64,000 nucleotides of DNA from an uncultured Bacteroidota bacterium (GTDB lineage Bacteria; Bacteroidota; Bacteroidia; Bacteroidales; UBA12077), in the NCBI GenBank assembly GCA_913055635.1, contig CAJXLK010000015.1, positions 1 to 64,000 of the forward strand, read 5' to 3'. The translations under genes and the position numbers were made by a program. Positions 17,955-25,821 of this stretch are shown in pieces. Numbering within the stretch: position 1 is the stretch's first letter; each line of letters starts with the position of its first letter. The notes under the pieces were generated by a model. The model saw only the letters and a program-made list of their open reading frames with translations, did not search any database and had not been told where the DNA came from.

Positions 17955-19298
17955 ATGGAATATGATGTGATAATAATAGGTTCAGGGCCCGCCGGTTATG
18001 TTGCGGGTATCCGTGCCGGCCAGGTTGGTTTGAAAACCGCCGTTATAGAAAAAAAGGACGTTGGAGGGATGTGCCTGAATTGGGGTTGCATCCCCTCCAA
18101 GGCCATTATAGAAAGCGCCAAGTTTTATGACCGCCTTGATGATGCCGCCGACTTTGGAATCGATGGCCTCGATAAACAGCAGCTCTCTTTCAACTGGGAA
18201 AATGCCAAAAACAGGGCCATGCGCATCGCTCAAAAGCTCACCGGAGGTGTTGAGTATTTGCTGAAAAAGAACGGGGTGGATCTGATTCGGGGAGAGGCGC
18301 GCATCACTTCACCCAATAGCGTCTCCGTTGAGAATCGTTCCCTGGATGCCGGCCAGATCATTATTGCCACCGGCTCTTATCCCCAGCCCCTGAGCTTTGA
18401 CGTGCCCAAAGAGCGGCTCCTTGAACTGGAAAGTTTGTATGATGAATCAGAGCTTCCCCAAAGTGTTGCCATCATCGGCTATGGCGGGGTGGCGGTGGAA
18501 ATGGCCCAGTTCTTCCAGATGATCGGCCGAAAAGTGACCCTGGTTTCCCCGGAACAAAATCTTGTTCCCCTGGCCGATCAGTACCTGAATGATTACATTT
18601 ACAACCGCCTGAAAAAGGACAAGGTCAACATCATTTTCGGCGATCAGATAGAAGGTTATCACAACGGCACCCTCAAGGTTCAGGGGCAGGAGGTAGAAGC
18701 CGAGAAGGTGCTGAATGCCAACATGCGCAATGCCGTGCTTCCCCCCAGCGATATTGATATTCAGAGGGAATCGGGATTCATCACAACCGATCGGTACCTG
18801 CGGACCAACCATGAAAGCATCTATGCAGTGGGAGACGTCAATGGCAGGAGCTATTTGGCTCATGCCGGGTCGGCCCAGGGGCTCTTTGTGATCAACCACA
18901 TCAAGGGCATCAAAGGTGAAATAGACCTGCACGAGTATCCCATCAACATCTATACCAACCCCGAGATGGCCCAGATTGGTAAAACCGAAGAGGAGCTGAA
19001 AAAAGAGCAGATCGATTACAAAGTCAGTGAATTCCCGCTCTCGGCCAATGGCAAAGCGCTGATCGAGGGCTATAAGGATGGCCACATCCGCATGCTCTCG
19101 GAAAAGAAATATGGCGAGGTTTTGGGCGTGCAGATCATTGCCCCCCATGCCACCGATATGATTGCCGAAGCATCGGCCTTTATGCAGATCGAAAGCACCA
19201 TCTACGATGTGGCCCGCTCCATCCATGCCCACCCAACCGTCTCCGAGATCTTTATGGAAGCCGGCTTTGATGCGGTCGACAAAGCAATACATAAATAG
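17955..19298 (+). CDS. lpdA: dihydrolipoyl dehydrogenase (E3)
   Basis: A 447-residue FAD-dependent pyridine-nucleotide disulphide oxidoreductase that reoxidises the E2 lipoamide with NAD. The FAD site is IIIGSGPAG (residues 6-14), the redox disulphide is C40-x4-C45 in GGMCLNWGCIPSKA, the NAD-binding stretch is AIIGYGGVAVEMAQ (here GYGGV instead of the usual GGGxIG), and the C-terminal catalytic HAHPTVSE is present. I prefer the ATG at 17955 to the in-frame TTG six bases upstream. The end of the operon is marked by a hairpin at 19309. Confidence 0.93.
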   Translation: MEYDVIIIGSGPAGYVAGIRAGQVGLKTAVIEKKDVGGMCLNWGCIPSKAIIESAKFYDRLDDAADFGIDGLDKQQLSFNWENAKNRAMRIAQKLTGGVEYLLKKNGVDLIRGEARITSPNSVSVENRSLDAGQIIIATGSYPQPLSFDVPKERLLELESLYDESELPQSVAIIGYGGVAVEMAQFFQMIGRKVTLVSPEQNLVPLADQYLNDYIYNRLKKDKVNIIFGDQIEGYHNGTLKVQGQEVEAEKVLNANMRNAVLPPSDIDIQRESGFITTDRYLRTNHESIYAVGDVNGRSYLAHAGSAQGLFVINHIKGIKGEIDLHEYPINIYTNPEMAQIGKTEEELKKEQIDYKVSEFPLSANGKALIEGYKDGHIRMLSEKKYGEVLGVQIIAPHATDMIAEASAFMQIESTIYDVARSIHAHPTVSEIFMEAGFDAVDKAIHK

Positions 19299-19308
19299 GT
19301 GAATATTT

Positions 19309-19349
19309 CAGCCCGTCACGGATAATTTTTTCCGGACGGGCTGAGTTTT
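19309..19349 (+). terminator. terminator-like hairpin after the dehydrogenase operon
   Basis: CAGCCCGTC (19309-19317) pairs with GACGGGCTG (19335-19343), followed by a short T-rich stretch (AGTTTTAT). It may be leaky, since the lipoate ligase gene starts only 13 bp later. Confidence 0.55.
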
Positions 19350-19361
19350 ATATAAAAAACG

Positions 19362-19994
19362 ATGCTGGAAATCAGAAAATATGACCTCCCCGACATGGAT
19401 ATACTTTATCGGGACGAACCTGCCAGCGATTATTTTTTATGGGTTCCCGATGATTTTTATATCGTATTGGGCAACAGCAACAAACCCGAGCGCAACCTTA
19501 TTGAAAAAAACATCCGGGATGATGATGTGACGGTTTACAAGAGGCCCTCAGGCGGGGAAACGGTGGTTCTAACCCCCCGAACCCTGGTTGTTTCGGTGAA
19601 GGTTACCCTGACAAAGTTCTCCAATCCCAGGGCCCATTTTCGTTATTTCAACCAGCAGATCATGGATGCCCTGGCCAGCATGGGTGTTGAAAATCTTTAT
19701 TACCGGGGAATTTCTGATGTTGCCATCGAAGACCGCAAAATATTGGGCTCCTCCATTTATCGCCGCCGCAAGGTGTTGTTTTATCATGCCGTGTTGAATG
19801 TATCGGAATCGGTCGAGACCATTGCCCGATATATCAAGCATCCGGACCGGGAGCCGGATTATCGCTCGGGCAGGCCCCACCACGAATTTGTTACCTCCCT
19901 GCATGATGAGGGCTACCGTTTTTCCATGAAACAGCTGCGCGCCACCCTTGCCGAATTTCTCCAGGCCATCGACAACGAACTGAACCCCGCTTAG
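19362..19994 (+). CDS. lplA: lipoate-protein ligase A-like protein
   Basis: A 210-residue protein of the biotin/lipoyl ligase catalytic fold. The nucleotide/lipoate motif RPSGGETVV (about 66-74) and the segment GISDVAIEDRKILGSSIYRRR, holding the conserved catalytic lysine, are present. It is shorter than full-length LplA and lacks the C-terminal accessory domain, like LipM/LplJ-related single-domain enzymes; an octanoyl- or lipoyl-transferase role on the E2 encoded just upstream is the natural inference. Its last residues NPA and stop codon TAG (19992-19994) are encoded within the first copy of a palindromic repeat, so the original C terminus has been replaced or extended. Confidence 0.82.
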   Translation: MLEIRKYDLPDMDILYRDEPASDYFLWVPDDFYIVLGNSNKPERNLIEKNIRDDDVTVYKRPSGGETVVLTPRTLVVSVKVTLTKFSNPRAHFRYFNQQIMDALASMGVENLYYRGISDVAIEDRKILGSSIYRRRKVLFYHAVLNVSESVETIARYIKHPDREPDYRSGRPHHEFVTSLHDEGYRFSMKQLRATLAEFLQAIDNELNPA

Positions 19995-20136
19995 CGGGGT
20001 CCTAACGAACTGAACCCCGCTTAGCGGGGTCCTAACGAACTAAACCCCGCTTAGCGGGGTCCTAACGAACTAAACCCCGCTTAGCGGGGTCCTAACAAAC
20101 TGAACCCCGCTAAGCGGGGGTCACTCAAGCGGGGTC
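19971..20136. repeat. 30-bp-period array of the ACCCCGCTTAGCGGGGT palindrome
   Basis: Palindromes lie at 19984, 20014, 20044 and 20074 (exact, period 30), a variant at about 20104 (CTAAG, one extra G) and a half copy near 20125-20136. The 13-bp linker CCTAACGAACTRA repeats with them and matches the coding bases AACGAACTGAA just before the first palindrome. The array fills the whole gap between two convergent genes: the first palindrome contains the lplA stop and the final half copy touches the histidine kinase stop at 20138-20140. Each hairpin can form in both transcripts. Confidence 0.92.
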
Positions 20137-20137
20137 A

Positions 20138-21844
20138 TCATAGAATAATTTTCATCTCTGTTCCTTTCCCCAGATTTGAGTGGACGTGGAGGGTACCGTT
20201 GTGGAGGTGAATGAGTTGGCGGGAGAGGCTTAGGCCGATGCCCGAGCCTGATTCTCTGGTTGTATAGAAGGGCACGAAGATGCTTTCGAGCTGATCCGGG
20301 GCGATGCCCTGGCCGTTGTCGCTTATGCTCATCACCGTATGTTTGCCTTGCTGATAAGCCTTCATTTCAATCCTTCCGTGGAATCTCTGTTGATTTTGTT
20401 TATTCCCCCCATCCTTTGTCTGATCGGCCTCATTGATCGTTTCAGCTTTTGCCATATCTTCAGCCTTATTTTCGGATCTCATTGTATTGTTCGGCATTGC
20501 CGCATCGTTCGGCATCGCTTTAGCGTCAGTATTGGCTATCCTGTCCTCATTGGCTATGCTGTCCTCATTGGCTATGCTGTCCTCATTGGTTATCCTGCCC
20601 TCACTGGCCGTTTCGTCTTCATTGGCTGTCATATCTTCATCGGCTTTCCTAGCTTTATTGGCTGTCATACCTTCGTTGGCTATGCTGTCCTCATTGGTTG
20701 TTATGTCCTCGTTGGCAGTCCCGGCGCTCCTGGCAGTCCTGGCGTCGATGGCTTCCCCGGCGTTTTTAACCAGGTTGATCAGCACCTGTTCGAGCATTTT
20801 CTCATCGGCGGGTATAATGAGCGAATCGGGGCGGACAGAGAGGTTCACCCGGATGTGTTTTGCATTTAACTCCTTTTCCAGCAACCGGGCCACCTGCTCA
20901 AAGAGGTTTTTTACCCGTATTTCGGTGAACCGGGGCTCGGGTATGCGGGTAAGGTGCCGGTAGGTTTCCACAAAATCGCTCAATCCGGCGCTTCGCTTTC
21001 GGATGGTTTGCAGCCCCTGCTTCAGATCGTCCAACAGGTCTTTGCTATTTGCCTCGCCGGCCAAAAGGGCTTCATCTTCACCTGAAACCCGCCTCAGCAG
21101 GTTGCCCGACATGATGCGGATGGGGCTGATCGAGTTCATGATCTCATGGCGCAGCACACGGATCAAGCGTTGCCAGGCATCCACCTCCTGTCGGTTCATC
21201 TCCCGGGTGATGTCCTGGAAGGAGGCAATCCGCACTTCTTCCGCCTCCAGCCTGATGTCGCTCACCCGGATGGCGATGTTTTTCAGTTCGTCTTTGACCA
21301 ATACCCTGAGAGACGATTCTTCCCCGTTACTGATTGACTGCAGCAGGTCGGGCAGGTCTTTGTGGCATTTTTTTAGGTGGGACAAATGATGGAGGGTTTC
21401 CACCTGGAAGAGGTTTTTGAAGGCATGGTTCAGGAGTTTGATTTTGCCCTGCCCCTGGAAGGCCATCACGCCAATGCCAATGTGTTGGAGGATATTTTGG
21501 AAGAAATGGTGCTCCAGTTCTTTTTCTTTTCTGACCAGGCTGAAATCAGTAATGATCTCGTTGAACCCCTGATGCAGGGTTTTCATGAACGGGTCTTTTT
21601 CGGGATGGGGGAAAGCCATTGAGGTGTCCTGGTTTTTAACGGCATCGATGAAGCGTTGCAGGTCTTTTTTAATTTTCTGATTGTAACGGATCAAGGCGAA
21701 AGTCTCTAAGACCAGCATCACCGCGAGACCCGATGAAGTGGCTACCATGTAGGGTTGGTAGAGGCTCCATGTAAAAGCCAGGCTGGTCAGGGCGATCAGC
21801 AAGGCATAACCGATGATGCGCAGGTAGAAATTATGAAAGCCCAT
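20138..21844 (-). CDS. NtrY-like sensor histidine kinase with hexapeptide repeat insert
   Basis: A 568-residue membrane kinase. Two hydrophobic spans lie at ~10-50, then a PAS-like region (~110-215), the DHp H-box RVLRHEIMNSISPI with phosphoacceptor His233, N-box LINLVKNAGEA (~355-365), G1 DNGQGIAP (~509-516), F-box FVPFYTTR and G2 GSGIGLSL. Between N-box and G1, residues ~367-486 are an added Asn/Glu/Asp/Ala-rich segment built of about twelve ANEDxx hexapeptides, followed by a polar tail; related kinases need only about 20 residues there. It overlaps the upstream regulator gene by 14 bp, so the two form an operon with the regulator first. Confidence 0.9.
   Translation of the reverse strand: MGFHNFYLRIIGYALLIALTSLAFTWSLYQPYMVATSSGLAVMLVLETFALIRYNQKIKKDLQRFIDAVKNQDTSMAFPHPEKDPFMKTLHQGFNEIITDFSLVRKEKELEHHFFQNILQHIGIGVMAFQGQGKIKLLNHAFKNLFQVETLHHLSHLKKCHKDLPDLLQSISNGEESSLRVLVKDELKNIAIRVSDIRLEAEEVRIASFQDITREMNRQEVDAWQRLIRVLRHEIMNSISPIRIMSGNLLRRVSGEDEALLAGEANSKDLLDDLKQGLQTIRKRSAGLSDFVETYRHLTRIPEPRFTEIRVKNLFEQVARLLEKELNAKHIRVNLSVRPDSLIIPADEKMLEQVLINLVKNAGEAIDARTARSAGTANEDITTNEDSIANEGMTANKARKADEDMTANEDETASEGRITNEDSIANEDSIANEDRIANTDAKAMPNDAAMPNNTMRSENKAEDMAKAETINEADQTKDGGNKQNQQRFHGRIEMKAYQQGKHTVMSISDNGQGIAPDQLESIFVPFYTTRESGSGIGLSLSRQLIHLHNGTLHVHSNLGKGTEMKIIL
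20532..20747 (-). repeat. 18-bp minisatellite inside the histidine kinase gene
   Basis: Twelve contiguous 18-bp units in perfect phase. On the plus strand the central units read TTGGCTATGCTGTCCTCA (20550-20567, 20568-20585 and 20676-20693 identical); the outer units are diverged. Each encodes one hexapeptide on the minus strand. Central units most alike and outer units more diverged is the usual picture for recent copy-number change. Confidence 0.93.
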
Positions 21845-23204
21845 ATTTGCGGATTTTTGTATACAGGGTTGAGCGGTTGATGCCCAGCTTGTTGGCTGTC
21901 AGGCTTATGTTGCCTCGAAATTGTTTCAGTGCCCTGGCAATGATTTGTTTTTCATTTTCTTCCAGGTTAAAGGTGGTGGATTGTGCAGGGGAGGCGCCGG
22001 GTTGATCGGGCACCAGCAGCTCAGTGGCCAGTTCTTTTTGGTTACTTAATATAACGGCCTTTTCTATGGCATGTTCCAGCTCCCGGATATTACCCGGCCA
22101 GCTGTATTGCTGCATCTTTTCAAGGCTTTTATCACTCACACGCAGCTGGGGCTTGTGGTATTTATCTGAGTTTTTTTTCAAAAAGAAGCCGGCCAGGCCG
22201 GGGATGTCCTCGGGCCTTTCGCGCAGAGGGGGCACATCGATCTGGATGGTGTTGATGCGGTAGAGCAAGTCTTCGCGGAAGAGCCCCCTTTCTGCCATAT
22301 CAAAAAGGGGTTGATTGGTGGCCGAAACCAGCCGGATATCCACTGCAATGGATTTGTTGCTGCCTATTCTGGCTACCCTTCGGCTTTGAAGGGTTGAAAG
22401 GAGTTTCGACTGCAGGGGCAGGGGCAAATTGCCGATTTCATCCAGAAAAAGGGTTCCTCCTGAGGCAGATTCAAACTTTCCGGCCCGGTCAGCTTTTGCA
22501 TCGGTGAATGCCCCTTTGGTATGACCAAAAAGCTCGCTTTCAAACAACGCCTCGGGTATGGCCCCCAAATCCACGTGCATGAAAACATCATCGCTGCGGG
22601 GTGAATTTCTGTGTATTTCACGGGCTAGAACCTCCTTGCCCGTGCCATTTTCGCCGGTGATCAAAACGTCGACATCGGTGGCGGCCACCTTTTCAACCAT
22701 CGTATAAACCTCCTGCATGGCCCGGGACTGGCACCTGAAAGAGGCATCCCTGCGGCCATTGGCCTGTGATAGATGGGCCTGACGATCCCTGAGCTTTTTG
22801 ATCTCCAGCTTCGATTCACGCAATTTATAGGCCGAAAGAATGGTCGATAGCATTTTGTCTTCATCCCATGACTTTTGTATGAAGTCGGCTGCCCCTTCCT
22901 TCATCGATCTGACAGCCAAATCAACATCTCCGTAAGCCGTTATCAGCACAATGGTGGCTTGTGGGTCAATTTTTAACAATTCACGCATCCAGTAAATGCC
23001 TTCGTTGCCTGAATTTACCCCCGCCGTAAAATTCATGTCGAGCAGGATGATATCGTAGGTCTTTTTCCTTAAAAGGGCAGGCAGCACATTGGGATTTCTT
23101 TCCGTGTCAATTTGGCGGAAATGGGGTTTAAGCAGCATGCTCAATGCCGCGAGCAATTCCTTGTTGTCGTCGACGATCAGAATGTTTCCCTTCCTTGTAT
23201 CCAT
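21831..23204 (-). CDS. NtrC-family sigma-54-dependent response regulator
   Basis: A 457-residue regulator. The receiver domain (~6-125) has the acidic pocket VDDN and the phosphoacceptor Asp in LLDMNFTAG. The conserved Lys in FIQKSW is followed by Ser instead of the usual Pro. The AAA+ domain (~160-395) shows Walker A GENGTGKE, GAFTDA for contacting sigma-54, Walker B GTLFLDEIG and the arginine-finger region. A Fis-type helix-turn-helix closes the protein (NISLTANKLGINRSTLYTKIRKYGL). It is the first gene of the operon with the repeat-bearing kinase. Targets are unknown. Confidence 0.93.
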   Translation of the reverse strand: MDTRKGNILIVDDNKELLAALSMLLKPHFRQIDTERNPNVLPALLRKKTYDIILLDMNFTAGVNSGNEGIYWMRELLKIDPQATIVLITAYGDVDLAVRSMKEGAADFIQKSWDEDKMLSTILSAYKLRESKLEIKKLRDRQAHLSQANGRRDASFRCQSRAMQEVYTMVEKVAATDVDVLITGENGTGKEVLAREIHRNSPRSDDVFMHVDLGAIPEALFESELFGHTKGAFTDAKADRAGKFESASGGTLFLDEIGNLPLPLQSKLLSTLQSRRVARIGSNKSIAVDIRLVSATNQPLFDMAERGLFREDLLYRINTIQIDVPPLRERPEDIPGLAGFFLKKNSDKYHKPQLRVSDKSLEKMQQYSWPGNIRELEHAIEKAVILSNQKELATELLVPDQPGASPAQSTTFNLEENEKQIIARALKQFRGNISLTANKLGINRSTLYTKIRKYGLS

Positions 23205-23599
23205 CCTTGATAATATTTACCTGAATATTAACGCCTTTTCCTGAAAAAAACAATGCTTGTGTTGGATTTTTCAACAAAAAATTTCCTTCGGTATCTAATG
23301 TATTGATAATTAGAGTAATGAAGCCTGCGTGAAACATTCCTTCCGGCGAAGGCCATCTGTGCTGTATGCAGGTTCAATCTGCAGATTCAGCAGCGATGCA
23401 ACCGATAACCTTTTACCGGAACAGTTCATTATTTTAAGATACTGATATTTCGTCTGAACCGTTATTTAAATAAGTCTAATTATACAAGGACAGGATTTTC
23501 CCTGAACCGTTATTCAAATTAGTTTATTTATAACAAGCCCTAATGTATGGGTTCGATGGATTGGCTTTATCTCCCGGTTGAATTAGATTTTGGATCGTC
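23205..23599. promoter_or_regulatory. divergent intergenic region with repeated CTGAACCGTTATT blocks
   Basis: This 395-bp gap lies between the minus-strand regulator gene and the plus-strand ECF sigma gene. It contains two similar ~37-bp blocks starting at 23454 and 23502 (both begin CTGAACCGTTATT and continue AT-rich) and a weaker third at about 23418. They lie 46-180 bp upstream of the sigma gene and could be binding sites or simply another tandem array. No gene is visible. Confidence 0.5.
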
Positions 23600-24190
23600 A
23601 TGCTTGATTATCAGACCAAACTGAACCTGAAAAGCGGGAACCCCAAAGCATACCGGGAGGTTTTCCGGTTGCTTTATCCCCGTTTGAAGTCCTATTGCAT
23701 GCTTTTCATGGAAAAGGAGAGCGAGGCGGAAGACATCATCCAGGAGGTCTTTATCACCCTGTGGGAAAAACGCAGGTTCATTAAGACCGATCAATCAGTA
23801 GAGAGCTGGATTTTTGTCATTACACGGAACCGTTGTATCAACCGGTTAAAGCGGATCAGGCTGGAGCATTCCGATTTCAAGGTGGAAAACCTGAAGGTCA
23901 ATCAGCTACAATATTTGTATCAGCTGGATTTCATCAACCGGGAGGAGGAAAGCCTGGAAGAGATGTTGGGCGCATCATTAAACCGGGCGATTGAGTCCCT
24001 GCCGAAGAAGATGAAGAAAGTATTGATCGCCTGCAAAATCGAGGGGAGAAAGCAGAAGGAGGTTGCCCGGGAGATGGGCATCAGCCTCAAGATGGTTGAA
24101 AAATACATCGCTGCTGCCAAGAAACAATTGCACAAAAAATTGTTTAAGGAATACACAAAGATTATCTATTTGACTTCCAGTTTCTTTTAG
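23600..24190 (+). CDS. ECF-type RNA polymerase sigma factor
   Basis: A 196-residue sigma-70 family factor of the extracytoplasmic-function class typical of Bacteroidota glycan loci. Region 2 spans ~15-85 (AEDIIQEVFITLWEKR, SWIFVITRNRCINRLKR) and region 4 ~130-185 (SLPKKMKKVLIACKIEGRKQKEVAREMGISLKMVEKYI). It is followed by a FecR-type anti-sigma factor and an STN-bearing SusC, the standard trans-envelope signalling chain in which substrate binding at SusC releases the sigma factor. Confidence 0.93.
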   Translation: MLDYQTKLNLKSGNPKAYREVFRLLYPRLKSYCMLFMEKESEAEDIIQEVFITLWEKRRFIKTDQSVESWIFVITRNRCINRLKRIRLEHSDFKVENLKVNQLQYLYQLDFINREEESLEEMLGASLNRAIESLPKKMKKVLIACKIEGRKQKEVAREMGISLKMVEKYIAAAKKQLHKKLFKEYTKIIYLTSSFF

Positions 24191-24215
24191 AGGGTTGGAC
24201 CTCACTGGCTCAGCG

Positions 24216-24350
24216 GTAAATCCTTGTCTGTTTGGGCAAACTGCAAGATTGGTTAATTCCGTTGCCGTAAGTCCTTAATTGTTTGGACATCCTGCAAGAT
24301 TGGTTAATTCCGTTGCCGTAAGTCCTTATCTGTTTGGGCAAACTGCAAGA
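24216..24350. repeat. 51-bp-period tandem repeat
   Basis: Two full units (24216-24266, 24267-24317) and a partial third (24318-24350). Shared words are GCAAGATTGGTTAATTCCG and GTAAGTCCTT. It begins just after the sigma factor stop. No coding potential. Confidence 0.85.
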
Positions 24351-24399
24351 TCCGCTGTACCCGCTGCATGTTTTTCCCAGAAAAAAGGTAGGGTTTTTT

Positions 24400-24620
24400 A
24401 TGGTCCCATTGTACTCCTTTTAGACAGGATATTTCTCTTTAGCCAGATATTTCTCTTTAGCCAGATATTTCTCTTTAGCCAGGATATTTCTCTTCAGCCA
24501 GGATATTTCTCTTTGAGACAGGGCATTCCTATTTAAACTGGAGATTCTTCTCTAGACGGGATACTCCTTTTAGGCAGGATAATCCCCTTTCAGATGGTAT
24601 GTTTTTCTTTTTAAAAAGGA
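24400..24620. repeat. degenerate 18-20-bp tandem repeat
   Basis: About eleven units with a consensus near GGATATTTCTCTTTAGCCA. The middle units (24426-24510) are nearly identical and both flanks decay. Together with the 51-bp array it fills the 545-bp gap between the sigma factor and anti-sigma genes, which normally lie close together in such loci. Confidence 0.85.
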
Positions 24621-24735
24621 TATATCCCTGGAAATGTGCATATTCTTATTATCATTCTTAACACAGACAACAAGGCATTTACCTAAAAATGATGACTATG
24701 AAACAAAATGACGCACCTAAAAAACCAGACCACTC

Positions 24736-25734
24736 ATGAAGCAGATCATCATCAAATATTTGGAAGGCCGTGCAAATGAACCCGAGCAGCATCGGCTTCT
24801 TGAATGGCTTCGCAACAAAGACAACAGGGTGCGGTTCCGGGTGGTTTCCTCAAACTGGAGGAAGACCCTGGATGATGATGATTTTCCCGGTGGAAGTGAA
24901 AGCAGCTGGAGAAGCATTGAGGAGCAATTTTTAAGGCGGAATTATTTTTTATGGCGTAAGACCCGTAAACAGCAAAGGGTGTTCAAATATGCGGCTGTTT
25001 TCTTTTTTTTGGTCAGCCTCGGGGGGACGGGGTGGTATTTTTCCAGGCAGACTGAAAAGCGGGTTATGCCGCATACCAATGTGATTGCCCAGGGCGGGCA
25101 GATCTCCCGGTTGGACCTTCCCGACGGATCACGGGTTTGGTTGAATGCCGGCAGCACATTATCCTATGACAATGCTTTTTCCCGCAGAAATCGGAACATA
25201 GCTCTTACCGGGGAAGCTTATTTTGATGTGGCTGGCAATGAAGCCTTACCTTTTGTGGTGGATTGCAATGGCTTGCAGATAAAAGCTGTGGGCACCCGGT
25301 TTGGTGCAGCAGCTTTTCCCGAGGACAGCACCATTGATGTGGTGTTGGAAGAAGGACGGGTGGCATTGGACGTACCCGGGTCAAAAAACTTTGCCTGTCG
25401 CCTTCAACCCGGGGAGATGGCCCGCTACAGCAAGAATATCCGTAAACTATCGGTATCCAGGGTCCAAACGCAAAACTATACGGCCTGGCGCAGCGGCATA
25501 ATCAGCATTTTTGACCAAACCCTGGAAAAAGTAGCCCGGCGTCTGGAGAAGCGATACGATCAAAAAATTCAGGTGGACTCCCAGGTCAGGGACCTGCGCT
25601 ATACCTTCACCATCAAAGATGAAACCCTTGATCAGGTTATCCGCTTGATGGAGCGAATCACCCCGGTGAAGGCGGTTCAGGAGGATGATGTCATCCGGTT
25701 TGAAAAAAGTGAGCCCCAAGCGAGGAATGAATAA
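24736..25734 (+). CDS. FecR family anti-sigma factor
   Basis: A 332-residue single-span inner-membrane protein. Cytoplasmic residues 1-80 should bind the sigma factor, the span is at about 82-102 (FKYAAVFFFLVSLGGTGWYF), the periplasmic FecR domain covers ~120-215 (LPDGSRVWLNAGSTLSY, GEAYFDVA) and a C-terminal DUF4974-like domain ~250-325 should contact the STN domain of SusC. It transmits the signal from the outer-membrane transporter to the ECF sigma factor encoded just upstream. Confidence 0.93.
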   Translation: MKQIIIKYLEGRANEPEQHRLLEWLRNKDNRVRFRVVSSNWRKTLDDDDFPGGSESSWRSIEEQFLRRNYFLWRKTRKQQRVFKYAAVFFFLVSLGGTGWYFSRQTEKRVMPHTNVIAQGGQISRLDLPDGSRVWLNAGSTLSYDNAFSRRNRNIALTGEAYFDVAGNEALPFVVDCNGLQIKAVGTRFGAAAFPEDSTIDVVLEEGRVALDVPGSKNFACRLQPGEMARYSKNIRKLSVSRVQTQNYTAWRSGIISIFDQTLEKVARRLEKRYDQKIQVDSQVRDLRYTFTIKDETLDQVIRLMERITPVKAVQEDDVIRFEKSEPQARNE

Positions 25735-25738
25735 AAAA

Positions 25739-25788
25739 ACCGGTAGTGTTGGCGCACTACCGGTATCTACCTATCATTTCGCATGATA
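25739..25788 (+). promoter_or_regulatory. two hairpins between the anti-sigma gene and susC
   Basis: A perfect ten-pair stem ACCGGTAGTG/CACTACCGGT (25739-25764) is followed by TATCAT/ATGATA (25772-25788). There is no T tract, so it may stabilise or attenuate transcript between fecR-type and susC genes rather than simply terminate. Confidence 0.55.
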
Positions 25789-25821
25789 AATAGCATTTTA
25801 ATCCTGTTAAACCCTTAAGTT

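Noticed and set aside
14533..19298. Branched-chain 2-oxoacid dehydrogenase instead of pyruvate dehydrogenase
   Set aside because: Not excluded, but E1alpha looks more like PdhA of the Gram-positive type, and no branched-chain catabolic genes are nearby.
20339..20963. Plus-strand open frames of 176 codons opposite the kinase repeats
   Set aside because: They are antisense products of the 18-bp repeat, which is open in several frames. The minus-strand frame carries the kinase motifs on both sides.
24400..24620. CRISPR array
   Set aside because: Units are directly abutting and degenerate with no unique spacers, and no cas genes are present. The same holds for the other arrays in the window.
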